64,000 nt of DNA from Macrocystis pyrifera. Taxonomy: Eukaryota > Sar > Phaeophyceae > Laminariales > Laminariaceae. Shown piece by piece: positions 35,101 through 45,474 of the stretch. A model generated the notes under the pieces. It was not told the DNA's origin, did no database searches, and saw only the letters and a list, made by a program, of their open reading frames with translations. Each line of letters begins with the position of its first letter. Within the stretch, counting starts at the first letter, position 1. Position numbers and translations under genes: made by a program. The stretch spans positions 5,623,930 to 5,687,929 of the forward strand of contig JASSKH010000007.1 in assembly GCA_031763025.1 (NCBI GenBank). The letters run 5' to 3'.

Positions 35101-37704
35101 GCGCCCGCGTACACCATGGGTTTGGCTCTTGGCGTAGACGAGGGCGCGGCGCGGACGCGTCTCGTGCTCGTGATGAAACGTGTCCGCCAAAAACTAAAGG
35201 TTCGGTTGGCGCTACCCGCTTGTTCTCCGATACGGTGGGGCGTGCCGTGTTGGGACATGGGTTTGGGGCAGCTCCGGCAGAAAGACGCCCAGCCGGAGCA
35301 CTGGATGCTGTGCTGCTGCTGCTGAACCGGGGCATCCCGTGCATCTGCCTCTCCCCGACCAAGGGAGCACCCGTCTGCCGTACTCATTCAACCAAATCGT
35401 GGCGGCCACTGCTGCTGTTGTTGTCATTGCTGGCAGGGTAATAGAGGGGACAGGCTGTTTCCAATTTTATCTTTCAAATTCAGCTTCTACCAACAAAAAA
35501 GAGAACACAAATATACGCTTAAGGTAAAAATACCCCAAGCATATATTTGTGTGTTGCGGACCACGCATTGCGAAAATGTCGCCTATACCCGACGTCCGTA
35601 CAAAACTCGCGAGGCGCATAATTTGGCTCTAAGGGTCAAATAGTCAAATATCGCGATTTTCTCCAGTTTTATATATATCCAGTCACATGCACAGTTGCGA
35701 AAATACTGTTCACTGCTTTTCGCGTATAATACCGAGCTGAGGCATTAGCGCCACTGCCACCCTGTGCATTCGCGCGTCGCACTTTTGTTCGAGAGCGAGG
35801 GAACCTACGAGGAAAAAAGAAAGGCAAGCGAGGCAAGCGTGGGCCACCGCGAAGAGGTTTCAACGGGCGAGACGGAAGAGGCGGTGGTGGCGCGGGGCCA
35901 GGCCGGTGCCTTCGGTGCCGTCGGCGCCGCCGAGACAGAGGCAAGTATGAGCATCGCCGTTGTAAACGTGCTTGGGGCTGGGGGGGTCGTGCAGAGCTTT
36001 CAGCGGAAAGCACCACATCTCACTGGACTCGATAGCCTCTTGCTGCAGCTGTGACATCATGCACTACAGCAGCAACAGTGTATAGCCAGTGTTGGCTCCA
36101 CCGAGAGAGCAACGCGAAATCAGGCCATCCGCACAACAACATCGGGCATTGTTTGCGTCGGTCGTCGGTACAGTACCTCACCTGCTATATATGTACGTAC
36201 ATATGCACTGCGTAGTAAGAGGAACGCCAAGAGCGATCGACATCGCCGAAGCATATCGTCACGGGTACCGTATATGACGGTGTGTATCACCCTCTACCTT
36301 GTATACCACACCCCCCGCGAATACCACTCGGGTGATTAATATATGAAGTCCCAAAACAATCACCCGATGTATCACCAGGGTACGTGGTATACCACACCCC
36401 CTGCGGTGTCATGCCTCGTATTCAGTATGACACCCCCTTGAGTAAGCACGCAGTAACCCTAGGTGCATACCACAGCATATTATGGAGACCAGTAACATGG
36501 AGGGGGGCAAGATGCAATTTCTTGCGAATGCGTGGCCCATCGCAAAAACTCTTATTGGACGCCAGCGACTCTGCTGCTACCGGTACTCGAGGCTGGATCA
36601 CGTTTTTTTCGCGCAAAACCAAACCTGTGCCTCCTGCTGCTGCAAAGCCCCCTTCTGCACAGCTCACCGACAAGCCAGCACAAGCATCTGCTTGCTGAGG
36701 CCTCCGCAACAGATGTGCAAGCTGGTAGCAAAAAAAAACTTCAACCACTGCCGGCACACCCGTTGTTGTCACACCCCTTGCAGCCTTTCTGGAGTGTGGC
36801 AGCAAAACCTCCAACCACTGACTGCTATCACACCCCTTTCATCAGACCTCGACCTGCTTGGAGTGTGTCGGCATAACCCCGTTGCAACCACTGCTATCAC
36901 ACCCATTGTATCCCACCCCCTACTGTAGAGTATACCACTCCGGTGATGATACGCTTTCTAAAACCCCAAATTAACCACCCATTTTGTCACCGGGGTGCGC
37001 TGTAAATCACACCCCCGGAGTATAAAACACCGGCTGATGGGTTTTTTAGAGCCCCACAATTTATCACCGTGGGTCGTGCACGGAAGACATAGCGAAAATT
37101 GAACATTCTATCGGTACGAGTACAGGCGAACGAAAATCTCTACGCGTTTACCCGTGCCAGGTACCACGTATTTTGCTCCTTACGTGTGTGCAGGGGGCCT
37201 TCAATACTGGTACATAACAAAAAGGTCGCCCATGTGTTGGCAGAGGGAGCGGCTGCCCGGCTCGAGCGTCGACGCTCAGAGCGAGAGACAAGTTTGCGAT
37301 AGCGATGTCACTGGGGGCTACTGGTACACATGAGTAATGCCATGCCTCGGTCGGGTGCGCCGCCATGGTACACTGGGGACTGCCAGGTGCTGCCGCGGGC
37401 ATACACCAGGTTTGAAGCTTCAGCTTTGATCACTGGTGTACGGGCACACGAGGTTCACGAGTACAGTCGGAATACCGGTGACACCCTCGGGTATGTCGTA
37501 CGCTTCACGTCTGACTGTCGTTCGGCCGTGTTCTGTTTCTCAGGGCGCCGTTTTCGTCAGTGCTGAATTGAGGAACATGCAGCATCAACATGCTGGCATA
37601 ACTCAATCTCACCGGCCTGTGCCGAACTTTCGCTCCTTGCCGCCGGCCTCAGTATCGCCGCTGCTTGTTGCTGCTGCTGTTGTTGCCGCTGCTGCTGCAG
37701 CTGC

Positions 37705-37742
<38 letters not shown>

Positions 37743-38150
37743 GGGGTGCTGGTGCTGAGCTGACTGCTGCTGTGTACGCTGCTGTGCGAGCTGTGCTTGC
37801 TGGGCAACCACCGCAGCCGCAACAGGGGGAGGCACTCGCGCCATCGGAGCGGCAGCGACGTGGTACGGTTGAGGCGGGTGGCCGGTAACCGCGACCGGCA
37901 TCATGGACGATGTCAACCTAACAGCACCAGGAACAATAGGAGCAGGAGAAACCGCAGGGAGCATCGCCATCGCCCGGGAGGTAGCTGGCGTCCCGGTTGC
38001 AGCTCCGGTCAGCGCTGAAGAAATAGGAACCCCTTGTCGAAGAAGGGGGAGAGCAGCACGAGAGTCCTCTCTCAGGAGAACGTTTGTGAGGTGATCCGGA
38101 AGGTCCTCATCATCGTTATCAGGTACCGCTACGGGAGCATCCTGAGACAT
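22309..38150 (-). CDS. Q/A-rich nuclear-type protein, possible TAF4-like TFIID subunit
   Basis: Nine exons join in phase: 38150-37613, 34181-34000, 33108-32353, 31727-31260, 29566-29414, 27138-27036, 25775-25570, 23376-23182 and 22836-22309 (TGA), giving about 1,042 residues. The N-terminus is acidic (DNDDEDLPDHL) with a polyglutamine tract. Exon 2 is well-ordered (NINAYQRSVLDQMPDLIAEA). Exon 3 starts with a helical region (IMTKLIGTQNRIIHEELQTK), then Ala-rich sequence with a duplicated YRQPKQE motif. Exon 4 is Ala/Pro-rich. Exons 5-8 are charged and helical (STQHYLKELLRGLKIIAWQR). The C-terminus has LEINNADLAELLRS followed by GWARILYRAQNK, which resembles the RDLIFCLE...LLYKAF ending of TAF4. 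Family assignment is an inference from that ending and the Q/A-rich N-terminus. The gene model is firmer than its name. It is head-to-head with the oxygenase gene. The exon 7 start could shift by 3 nt. Confidence 0.62.
22869..22900. repeat. Long G run beside a splice acceptor
   Basis: About 30 G in the plus strand, so about 30 C in the transcript, ending roughly 35 nt upstream of the last exon of the TAF4-like gene. Confidence 0.85.
23411..23630 (+). repeat. Gtac-A repeats, two copies side by side
   Basis: A short truncated copy (23411-23455: GTGTACATATGACCATAGAC) is followed across a G-rich spacer by a longer one (23470-23628: ATGTACTCGATCTCATGCAT, GTCGTATGACC, GTCGGGTTTTCACCGACCAG, CACCAAGCGCGAAGCGCCGT). 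G runs bound each copy. In an intron of the TAF4-like gene. Confidence 0.8.
24290..25560. repeat. CCCAT pentamer satellite with embedded exon-edge copies
   Basis: About 1.27 kb of CATCC-type pentamers, nearly perfect at 25355-25490, in the intron after exon 7 (25775-25570) of the TAF4-like gene. Three blocks inside it (about 24935-24965, 25088-25122 and 25149-25192) resemble the last 24 bp of that exon plus its donor-side intron sequence. The array causes long His-Pro-Ser-Ile and Trp-Asp-Gly-Met open frames that are not proteins. Confidence 0.92.
25857..25975. repeat. (GGA)n tracts with G runs
   Basis: Two GGA blocks split by a G run of about 16, located in the intron upstream (on minus) of the exon starting at 25775. 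In the transcript this is a C/T-rich tract that may serve as the pyrimidine tract. Confidence 0.85.
26077..26185 (+). mobile_element. MITE copy 6
   Basis: A full-length, well preserved copy (TTACGGAGGACCATAGTAAA on the left, CCCCCGTAATA on the right), with TA at both ends. Confidence 0.88.
26559..26735 (+). repeat. 57-base G run plus Gtac-A copy
   Basis: Positions 26559-26615 are an uninterrupted run of 57 G, the longest homopolymer in the window. It is followed by a Gtac-A copy (ATGTACTCGATCTCATGCAT, CGCATCCCTACAATGCTGGG, GGGTTTTCACCGACCAGGCG) that itself ends in another G run. It has the same order as the copy at 23470. Confidence 0.85.
26755..26850 (-). repeat. Gtac-B repeat copy 3
   Basis: An inverted copy of the module at 4135 and 5225 (ATTTGTTGCTTGCCTTAGGT, CTCTTTCGAGACGGAGCACC) lying between two G runs. 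Confidence 0.7.
27328..27357. repeat. Long G run
   Basis: A G homopolymer of about 27 after a GGGA-rich stretch (27225-27330) in the intron upstream (on minus) of the exon at 27138. Confidence 0.8.
27590..27700. repeat. CCACCA microsatellite
   Basis: An irregular ACC/CCACCA repeat in the same intron. Confidence 0.8.
28349..28456 (-). mobile_element. MITE copy 7
   Basis: A reverse-orientation copy with an intact left end (TTACGGGGGACCATAGTAAA) and a slightly shortened right end (GGGTCCTATGTAATA). Confidence 0.8.
28800..28892 (+). repeat. 48-bp perfect tandem duplication
   Basis: CGATCTTACTCCGGCGGAAA and the following CAAAGCGGGCCGGGACGGGG are repeated twice in tandem with no mismatch apart from G-run length, so this duplication is very recent. 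Confidence 0.9.
29066..29390. repeat. AAC / CCAACA repeats
   Basis: A pure AAC block of about 50 bp followed by 270 bp of irregular CAACACCAC and CACCACCAA repeats, in an intron of the TAF4-like gene. Confidence 0.85.
29600..29830. repeat. GGA/G-run tract upstream of an exon
   Basis: About 230 bp of GGA repeats and G runs immediately upstream (on minus) of the exon at 29566-29414. On the transcript it is a very long C/T tract preceding the splice acceptor. Confidence 0.85.
30055..30135. repeat. GAGACA/GACATA repeat
   Basis: An irregular hexamer repeat (AGAGACAAAGACATAGACA) with a G run of about 22 at 29988-30010 to its left. Confidence 0.75.
30520..30690. repeat. GAGCTA-rich degenerate repeat
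   Basis: Repeated GAGCTA, TAGCTC and GGTGTGAGCT words with short inverted matches (CCAGGTGTGAG against CACCTGG). The element type is unknown. Confidence 0.45.
33540..33668 (-). repeat. tRNA-like Pol III promoter boxes, possible SINE head
   Basis: On the minus strand, TGGTTTAGCG (near 33643-33652) fits the A box and GGGTTCGATCG (near 33546-33556) fits most of a B box, about 95 nt apart. The spacing and lack of a cloverleaf rule out a functional tRNA. A tRNA-derived SINE is possible, but no second copy was found here. Confidence 0.3.
33898..33935 (-). repeat. Gtac-A repeat, end fragment
   Basis: ACAACGGCCATGCGTGATAC, then CGAGTACC and a C-rich tail: only the last 38 bp of the family, next to a splice donor in the TAF4-like gene. 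Confidence 0.55.
34385..34530 (+). repeat. CAG/AAC microsatellites and a Gtac-A end fragment
   Basis: An A run, CAGCAGCAACAG repeats (34412-34452) and another A run are followed by a G run and GTACTCGATATCATACATGG (34489-34520), the Gtac-A end. Confidence 0.65.
35020..35450. other. Coding-like GC-rich island inside an intron
   Basis: About 430 bp with several overlapping 85-130 codon open frames on both strands, lying in the large first intron of the TAF4-like gene. It lacks simple repeats, unlike its surroundings. No frame gives a domain I recognise. It could be an unassigned exon, an old gene fragment or chance openness from GC content. Confidence 0.3.
36280..37085. repeat. Paired repeat arms, possible non-coding element
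   Basis: Two related A/T-rich segments (about 36280-36440 and 36905-37085) share ATACCACTC(C)GGGTGAT, AAACCCC/CCCAAA, TCACC(A/G)GGGT and the CACACCCCC word. They flank a middle part with TGTTGTCACACCCC-type words. The arrangement could be an element with repeated ends or two solo copies. It lies in intron 1 of the TAF4-like gene. Confidence 0.45.
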
Positions 38151-38628
38151 TGTTCACGGAGCAGCTGTGGCTTCCAGAGCTGATACAGCAGCTACGTAGT
38201 CGATGTCTGGGGCGGCGCGCGGCGGAACGGGAACGTTCTGCCGTGAAGTGAGCACACTGCTTCCCGCCATGTACATGCCTTCATATGTATGGAAAACCTC
38301 TGACGCGAAGTGGGACTATGACTTATGACAGCACTCATAACCTTTAGGTGAGGGCATCATCAACACAGCGCCCTGATCCGCTGCTGTGGGTGCGTGACAC
38401 AGCTGCCGTTGACTTTCACACCCTTGCTTGGTATGTAAACGCGTAATACAGCTAGTGCAACGGTCTGCTCCACAAAATTCAAACCTCCAGGTGCTGAGCG
38501 AAGTGAGGTGTTTCGCGTCGGAAGAAATTCAAAAAGACAAAAAAAAAGACGTCTCTCCGCTTCCAGCTTCCAGCTTTTCCTCTACTACGACTCCACGTGC
38601 GAGTGTACCAGTAGACCCTTCGTAAATC
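38151..38628. promoter_or_regulatory. Divergent intergenic region, TAF4-like / oxygenase
   Basis: 478 bp between opposite start codons. No clear TATA element is visible. Confidence 0.5.
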
Positions 38629-41600
38629 ATGGACGATTACGACATACCCGTGGTGGATCTCTCGGGGTGGGTAGGAGAAGGGGCAACCGGCGATGCGGAC
38701 GGTTGCCGGAAGCTAGCGGTCGCGTTGCACCGCTTCGGCATTGTGCTCGTTAGAGATCCGAGAGTGTCGGAAGTCGACAACGACTTGTTCCTGGACCAAA
38801 TGGAGACGTACTACGCTCAAAGCGACGGAGTCAGGGACGCAAGACCAGAGGTATGCATCTTGCTGTGTACTGACCTCGATGGCTTGGTTGTGGCGAATGC
38901 CGTTGCTTGTGAGATAGGGAGATACCGGTAGGAAATAGGCCAAGATGCAAACTGAAACACCGAACAATGGGGGAAGCAAGGTAGAGGTAGAGGTGGCGGC
39001 CCTTCCTCCCATCCCTCCCCCCTGATGCTGGGCCTTGCTTCTCTCTTTCTCGCCCTTCGAGTACCGTGCGAGGTACCGGGGATTGGTGCAACAGCCTATT
39101 TCTTCCGCCGGGACGTATCATATGATATGGCGCAATCTGCTGTTCCTGTTGTGCGAGTAGCGAGCACGTAGAGCTATAAATTACAAGTACCCGTCTACAT
39201 ACAGAAACAGCGCAACAACTTGGTATACCTGGTATACCTGGTACTGTATCAGGTGCGGAAAGTAAGCGATAGGTTTAGCTTGAGGCTTGGGGGTCTCAAG
39301 CCTAACTCTGAAGCCGAGCGCTACTACTGTACCAACTCTACGGTCGCTCTACTGTAGTATCGCCCCGCTTTGCTCAGTTGTACGTGCTGCCGCCTGGATT
39401 GCATTGACGATGCCCACTATAAATAGCGTTTTCCATGCCGCCGCTGCTCGTCGTCCTTGGTCTCTGCACCGCGATTGCCGCCCTCCGGTTTTGGTGCCGT
39501 CAAGTTTTCGTATCAGGTTGGCGTTACTCCAGAGGGAACGGAGCGGCCAAGGGCACACTGCGAGCGCATCAGCAAGCTACCAGACGGACACCAACCGCTA
39601 ACGCTGTGCCCCCCAGAAGCGGACCCGAAGTGGCGATTCTTCTGGACGGTGGTGAGTCGATTAACGCACACGAGAAAAGTGGGCGAGCTACGCTCGATCG
39701 CGTTTGTTTCGTGGCCACGCCAGCCAAGATGTGAGGTTTTGCCGTTCGGTCCGACTGAGGGACAACTAACTTGTCCCAGTAATTTTAACAGTTTAGCTCC
39801 TCAGAGAGCACATATGCCATGGGTGGTAAATGATAGCAGCGGATAGCAGGAGAACGAGCGCACACTCCCTCGTTGTTCTTCTCACTCTTTCGTGGTGACT
39901 AATAGGAGGCCCCGGGATCGACAACGGCCACTTGCCCTTACTGCAGGAAACCTCTGCCGTTTGAGCATGTTGGTGACACTCAAAGAGAAGAGGCCGAGGA
40001 GTTTGACTGGCCATGTCTCCCGCGGAGGGGTTTCTTTTTTGGTTCGTCCCATAAGCTCCGGTGCCAGTTTATGCCCGGATGGGGTACCCTTTCCTAGACG
40101 TGCCTCTTCTTGCCCTTGAGGCTGCCGAGGGCAGTTCAGTCCGCAATGTCGCTTTGTAGCGCGGTCGGTAGAGCTCGCTTGTCCATGTCCACCAGGAGAG
40201 GCCACCGCCCTCGGGAACGAAACGCTATTGTAGGGGTCACAAGTGGTTTGAACTGGAACTCGCAATCCCCATTCCGAGGATCGCTGGGTAGAACCGTCTC
40301 GTTGCCAATTCTCGCGGCTACATAGTGCAACAGCAGCAGCAATGTTGTGCTGTGTGTTGAAACTGTCGAGACCACCCGGCTTATTGCGACGTGGACAGGG
40401 TCCGCGGCCCGCCGCAACGAAGTATCAGCAGCTGAACCCTCCGCCGGTGATACCAGAGGGCTTTGAGGACTGGAGCGGGGTCATGGACACCTGGGGGAAT
40501 AAGGTGAGAAATAAGTTCACACGACGATTATGTAGCACCAGCACTCGTGCCGAGGTGATGCGGTAGTTTCTTTCATGTATACTATGTGTATGTCACCTCC
40601 CGAAAAAGCCAAAGCTCTCAACGTGTAGCATCATTCTCAGAGGCGCGACATTCAGCCGCAGCGGCTTTAGCTGCAGCCCTCGTAGGAATGGTGGCTGGTT
40701 CGGGTCACAACTCTAGCAGCAGGGCTCTCTCTATGGCGAAGTGACAGGTCGGCGTTGAACCTTCGTCACTGTTTTGCTCTTGTAGGCGCCTGGTCCCCTC
40801 ACGCTTTGTCATTGACAAGCCGCATCCGCGCACAGGAAGTATCGAACACCTGACATACTTGCAACGAACATAGCCAGGTTCCTGTGGGGGGGGGAGAGGG
40901 GAGGTGTTGCAGACGCGCTTCGTTGACGTGTTGCGCGGATGAGCCAATGCACTGGCGCGTTGTCAGCAGCCCCGCCCTGCAGTTCAAGGCGGACTGTATC
41001 TATTGGTCTCCGGTCAGCTGTGGACAGGTCTTACGTAATGTTGTCCTTGCTTCTCCTTCCATGGCGGTGCGATCGATTGTGCTCGACGGCTTGTGGCTCT
41101 CTCTCGTCACCAGATGATCGGAGCGCTCGAGACAGTCGCGCAGCTGTGCGCCCTCGGGCTTGGGCTCGGGAGGAATGATATAACGTCTCTGATGCACGAG
41201 GGCCCCCACCTTCTCGCCCCCACCGGTGAGCCAGATTGCGGCGATAAAAATCGCGCACGCGCTTTATCCCGAACGAACGATGTTCACCGATATCGAAAAA
41301 GATCTCGCGGTGGTTCCGCCACGCGTGAAGGGGGGGAGAGGGTCTCGCAAAGGTCGTGGAGCATGTGTCTCGGTAGCACCGGAATGCGAGATGAAAATAG
41401 AAACACCCCTAGCGCTCCGCCTCTCTTGTCGTTCAGCAAACCTGATGCCGATAGCCTGTGAACAGCGAGAGGGGATTTCAACAGCTAGAGCAGCGTTTAC
41501 ATCCGCCCCTTTTGACAGTATTATTGAAAAACGTCCGCATTTTTTGTTGCTGTCTCGTCCGATAGGGTAGTCGTAATACCCGCGCTTGATGGCCAACTAT

Positions 41601-43602
41601 GATATGCAGCTCAGATCAGACGAGCTGCCCGCGGAGGTCGAGTTAGATCTTTGCTGTCACACAACAGTATAATAGTTGTCGAGCACGTGTTCGTTGCCCC
41701 TTACTGCGGTAGAGCGCAAACCCCGCCGCCCCACTGGGTGCTAGAAGGATGTTCGTCGCGTAAAGTGCGGTCCACCCTGCGAACGCTTCGACGTGTCCTC
41801 ACACGTGCAAGCAGTTGGAGCCGCAGCATGCTTCTCGACACCACCTCGTTCTTTCCTGTCACAGGCTCGGACTTCAAAAAGCACGACTCGGTGGGAACGG
41901 TGCTTGCAGGCTTCCACTACGACTTCAACCTGCTGACGATTCACGGGAAGAGCCGGTTTCCTGGGCTCTGCGTGTGGCTCCGAGATGGCAGGTGCGCCCT
42001 TTCTACCCCACCTCCTCCCCTGCTCAGGTCATGGTGCACAAAGACGCCCGCGCGAGCTTTTCGCTCGCTTGAATCAGAGACAGTAGTCGTATGACAGCGC
42101 AGAGTGGCTTCTTTTGGTCTGTTGCGATGCCGCACCGTCCGCGACGCATAAGAGAAAGATACAAAAAAAAAGAGAGGACACACGAATTTTTGTGTCGGTT
42201 GGGGGTGGGGCGCTTGCCAAGTGTACCGCCGCGGCGATCATTGATCAAGCTAAGCTTCTAGACCTGTTCAGTCCGTCCGCTGTTGGGTCAAGACCATCAC
42301 GAGGCCACCCTTCGTCTCCATCTCGGGGTGTCAATTGTAGGGAAAACGGAATCCGACTCGGTTCATGTTAGGGTTAGGTCCTCTGCCGACCGCTTTGCTT
42401 TTTAAGAACCAGCGCCAAGGCATCTGCTCCCGATACCCCCCCCCCACGGCCGTTGTCCTTCCCAGCTTGGCCTGCCGGGTGTGCCCAGACTTATTTCATA
42501 TGCACGTTGGCCGTTTCACGTTTTGGTGACAGGAAAGTGCCCGTGTCGGTGCCTGATGGGTGCCTTCTGGTGCAGGCCGGAAAGCAGCTGGAGCGACTCA
42601 CAGGGGGGCACGTTTTGGCGGGCTTCCATGAGGTGCGGTCGGTGCATTTATTTCCGGTACGGATAATATGACGTTGCTATTTGAATGTTATCCTTGATTA
42701 CCTTGAAGTGTATTCAAGTCGTCGCCGTCATGACATCGCGGCACTGATTTTCATTTTATTTTTGGAATTTAACAATGCTTTGCGGGCCTTCCCAACGATA
42801 ACTTAAGCGCTTGTCTTCGTACCTGCCTGCCTACCTGCCGATACTCAGCCTTCTTGCCGCGGCAGTGCATGCATCTTTGGTGTGAGGTTGCGTCTGCTTT
42901 AAGGCGTTTTGAATGTCCGTTCGTTTGCGCTATTTCTTTCATGCTTCTGTTGACAGGTTGCGGTGTCGGAGGCGACCGTGGATACCATACGGAAAAGGAG
43001 GGAAGCGGGGAAGTCTTTGTGGCGAATCTCCTCCACCTGCTTCTGCCACGTGGCGTCCGATCAGGTGAGGGATGAGCTAAGAACTGCTGAAGTAGTGCTT
43101 TTCTTGCTCCCAGGCGTCGACAAACAAGCGAGAAGGGAACGAGAAACACCGGAGCGGGGGTCACTACGATAGTCTACGAGCAGCAGGTATTACAAGAAAA
43201 ATAGTAGTAGCGTAATAGTAGCACTGGTAGAAGTAGTAGATTAGTGGTGTTACTGTAGTTGTAATATTAGTAGTGGTAGTAGCAGCAGCAGCAGTAGTGG
43301 CGGTAGTGCGTAGTAGTGGCAATAGTATCATCAGTATAACTCGAAGTAGTGGTTGTAGAAACAGCTGTGCGAAAAGTGCACCATCCCCGCCTGATGCACC
43401 GCCTGCGCGCACACGATGTCTTGTGCGTGTGGACTATTTACCCAACACTACCCTGAACGCGTGCGGATACTGCGGTACTTGCTTGCAGGTGCTACACCCG
43501 CTCGGGAGATTTGCCACGGAGGAGGCCAAAGCTCTCTACCCTGCCATCACCGCCGGGGACATGATGCAGGAGGAGCTACGAGCCATCAACCTGGGCGCCT
43601 GA
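38629..43602 (+). CDS. 2-oxoglutarate/Fe(II)-dependent oxygenase (IPNS-like)
   Basis: Eight exons join in phase: 38629-38850, 39505-39651, 40399-40503, 41114-41225, 41865-41991, 42533-42632, 42957-43064 and 43489-43602 (TGA), giving 344 residues. The N-terminus has the DIOX_N pattern (IPVVDLSGW, HRFGIVLVRDP). The SYQVGVTPEGTERPR motif follows. The jelly-roll core has the iron-binding HxD (H213, D215 in GFHYDFN), the distal His (H270 in LAGFHE) and the 2-oxoglutarate-binding RxS (R294, S296 in LWRISST). All catalytic residues are present, so it is probably active. It belongs to the plant and fungal isopenicillin N synthase-like group, which hydroxylates, desaturates or cyclises small molecules; the substrate cannot be told. 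The exon 2 start at 39505 was preferred to 39517 because it restores the family SYQVG motif. Introns are short and low in repeats apart from GTA/GCA runs near 43200-43345. Confidence 0.9.
43255..43345 (+). repeat. GTA/GCA trinucleotide repeat
   Basis: Irregular GTAGTA and GCAGCA repeats in the last intron of the oxygenase gene. Confidence 0.75.
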
Positions 43603-44389
43603 TGGGCCTCTATCCATCAAGGGGAAAGAGAGCGCACTGTTCTTTGTTTGGCGACCAGGGGGACAGGGGAGAAGGAAAAGGAAGAACGGTCGATCGAGGC
43701 GAAGTTGGATTGTATCTGCCACCAGGTTGTCGCCACGGAGCATGACAGTCTTCAGTTTTCTGCATTCAGTCCGAAAGGCGTTTTGTTGAATATGGCCGTT
43801 TTGGCCAGCGCTACCGCCATGTACAATTTAGATAGTGTTCACATGTTACAGTATTAATAGTGGTAGTGGTAGTGGTAGTCGTGTGCAGCTTTTCTCCGAG
43901 TGTCAGTGTTGACAGGCGTGTCGTGCGGGTTCTTTCCTTGAGGTGCCCAGGGCTGGACCTGCGATTCATACGTAGGTTCATGCCGTGCCTGTGTTATTAA
44001 GATCAGAGTGGACGGGAACACACAGCAGTAGGTAGTTGTCTCGGTGTTTGTATTGCAGTTGGTAGTCAACGACGCGCATACGTGCGATGGTCCGGTGCCG
44101 AGGGCATTTTTTGTAAGTATTCGTTCATGTGTTAATCCAACGCGTCTGTGAAAATTCGGTGCACAAAACGGATAACGGATACGTAAAAGCATCTCGGTAG
44201 TAGTAGAATGAAAGCTGGTGATGCCAAACTCTTAGTTTCGTAACTGATCAGCTCTGATGTATTGTGTTTGACGAACAATGAATATGCCGGTGAGGTGCAC
44301 AGGGCGGTTGGAGCCCACCGTCATCGATAACTGTTGTTGCTAGGTTCATTTTAATACATTCGAGGTACGACCAGGTACGAGCGCACATA
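43603..44389. other. Convergent intergenic region
   Basis: No supported gene. Contains GGTAGT repeats at 43858-43882 and otherwise unremarkable mixed sequence. Confidence 0.5.
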
Positions 44390-44695
44390 CCTTGTGTTTG
44401 TTGTCTTCACATTAAATTGTCCTCTCTACCCAGCTGCATCAGTACACCCAGTGTCCGTCTTGATTCCTTATCCTAGAGAGAAACTAATTCTGTGGTCACA
44501 AGACCGTGATACAGAGGATTACCAAAATCAAAATAATCGCAAATTCATGGGTCAAGCAAGCGAAATGCCAGCGTACCAGGTACGAGAACACATGAACGCA
44601 AGCAAGACCAGAAAATAATAAAAACAAAATAAATTCTGAAAATAAACAGAATACAAACGACGCAAGGAGATCAGAAAGGCTGCTAGAAGGAAAAC
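44390..44695 (-). mobile_element. LINE 3' tail, solo copy
   Basis: The reverse complement of 2417-2736: GTTTGTTGTCTTCACATTAA, CAGTACACCCAGTGTCCGTC, TTCCTTATCCTAGAGAGA and GAATACAAACGACGCAAGGA match in order. It is best read as a strongly 5'-truncated insertion of the same LINE family, with the ACA-rich 3' end at 44390. Confidence 0.75.
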
Positions 44696-45474
44696 ATTAA
44701 GCTATACCTGGTATCAATAACGTATAAAGGACTTCTGTTGTTCCAAGCACACCCCGCCACTCGGATATCGCCGATTCGGTTTCCGGAGGCGCTCCGATGA
44801 CAAGCATCTGCCTATAACGACACCACGAGCATTGGCAAACGGGATTATCATCCAGCCTAGCCGGTGTTGCCGGCGAAGTCAGCCCCCCTGCCATCGGCGG
44901 GCGCTCCCTGCCGAACAAGTCGCTGCTGCCCTCGTTGCCCGCCGACGCTGCTCCCTTGCGGCGGCCCCGACACGGCCCAATCCCTCCGTCGTCGTTGAAC
45001 ACCTCTCGATGACCCGTTCTTGGGAGGGTCCTGCATGCAAAACGTTCGTTTCGTTCCAGCCGGTTCCGCAACACAGTGTGATGGGTCAGTCAGTTATGAA
45101 GAGCTCAAACCAACCGCGATACATCGCGCAGAAATAAAAGTTGTTGTGCTTTTTTCTGGAGGATGGGAAGTGATGATGCCACCTTCTCACCATCTCGACT
45201 CAAGTTGTTCCCGGAGCTAGGGCAACAAACAACAACTCTGTTGTATTTAACCACGTTGAAGACAATTCCGGAAAATATCCGTGTCTGTTTTTCAAGTCGA
45301 GCGGTTTCGTACAAGGGGCCGAACGCACTGCAGGAGTACTGTAGGGCCGCCTCCGTTCTGACGGGGAGGTTGCGCTAAGTACCACGCAGAGCATGCAGCG
45401 TACAGCTCTGTTCGTCCAGGAAGAAAAGTGCAGAACGCTGTGGGCAAACGAGGCGCAAAGCGAGAAAAAGTCAC

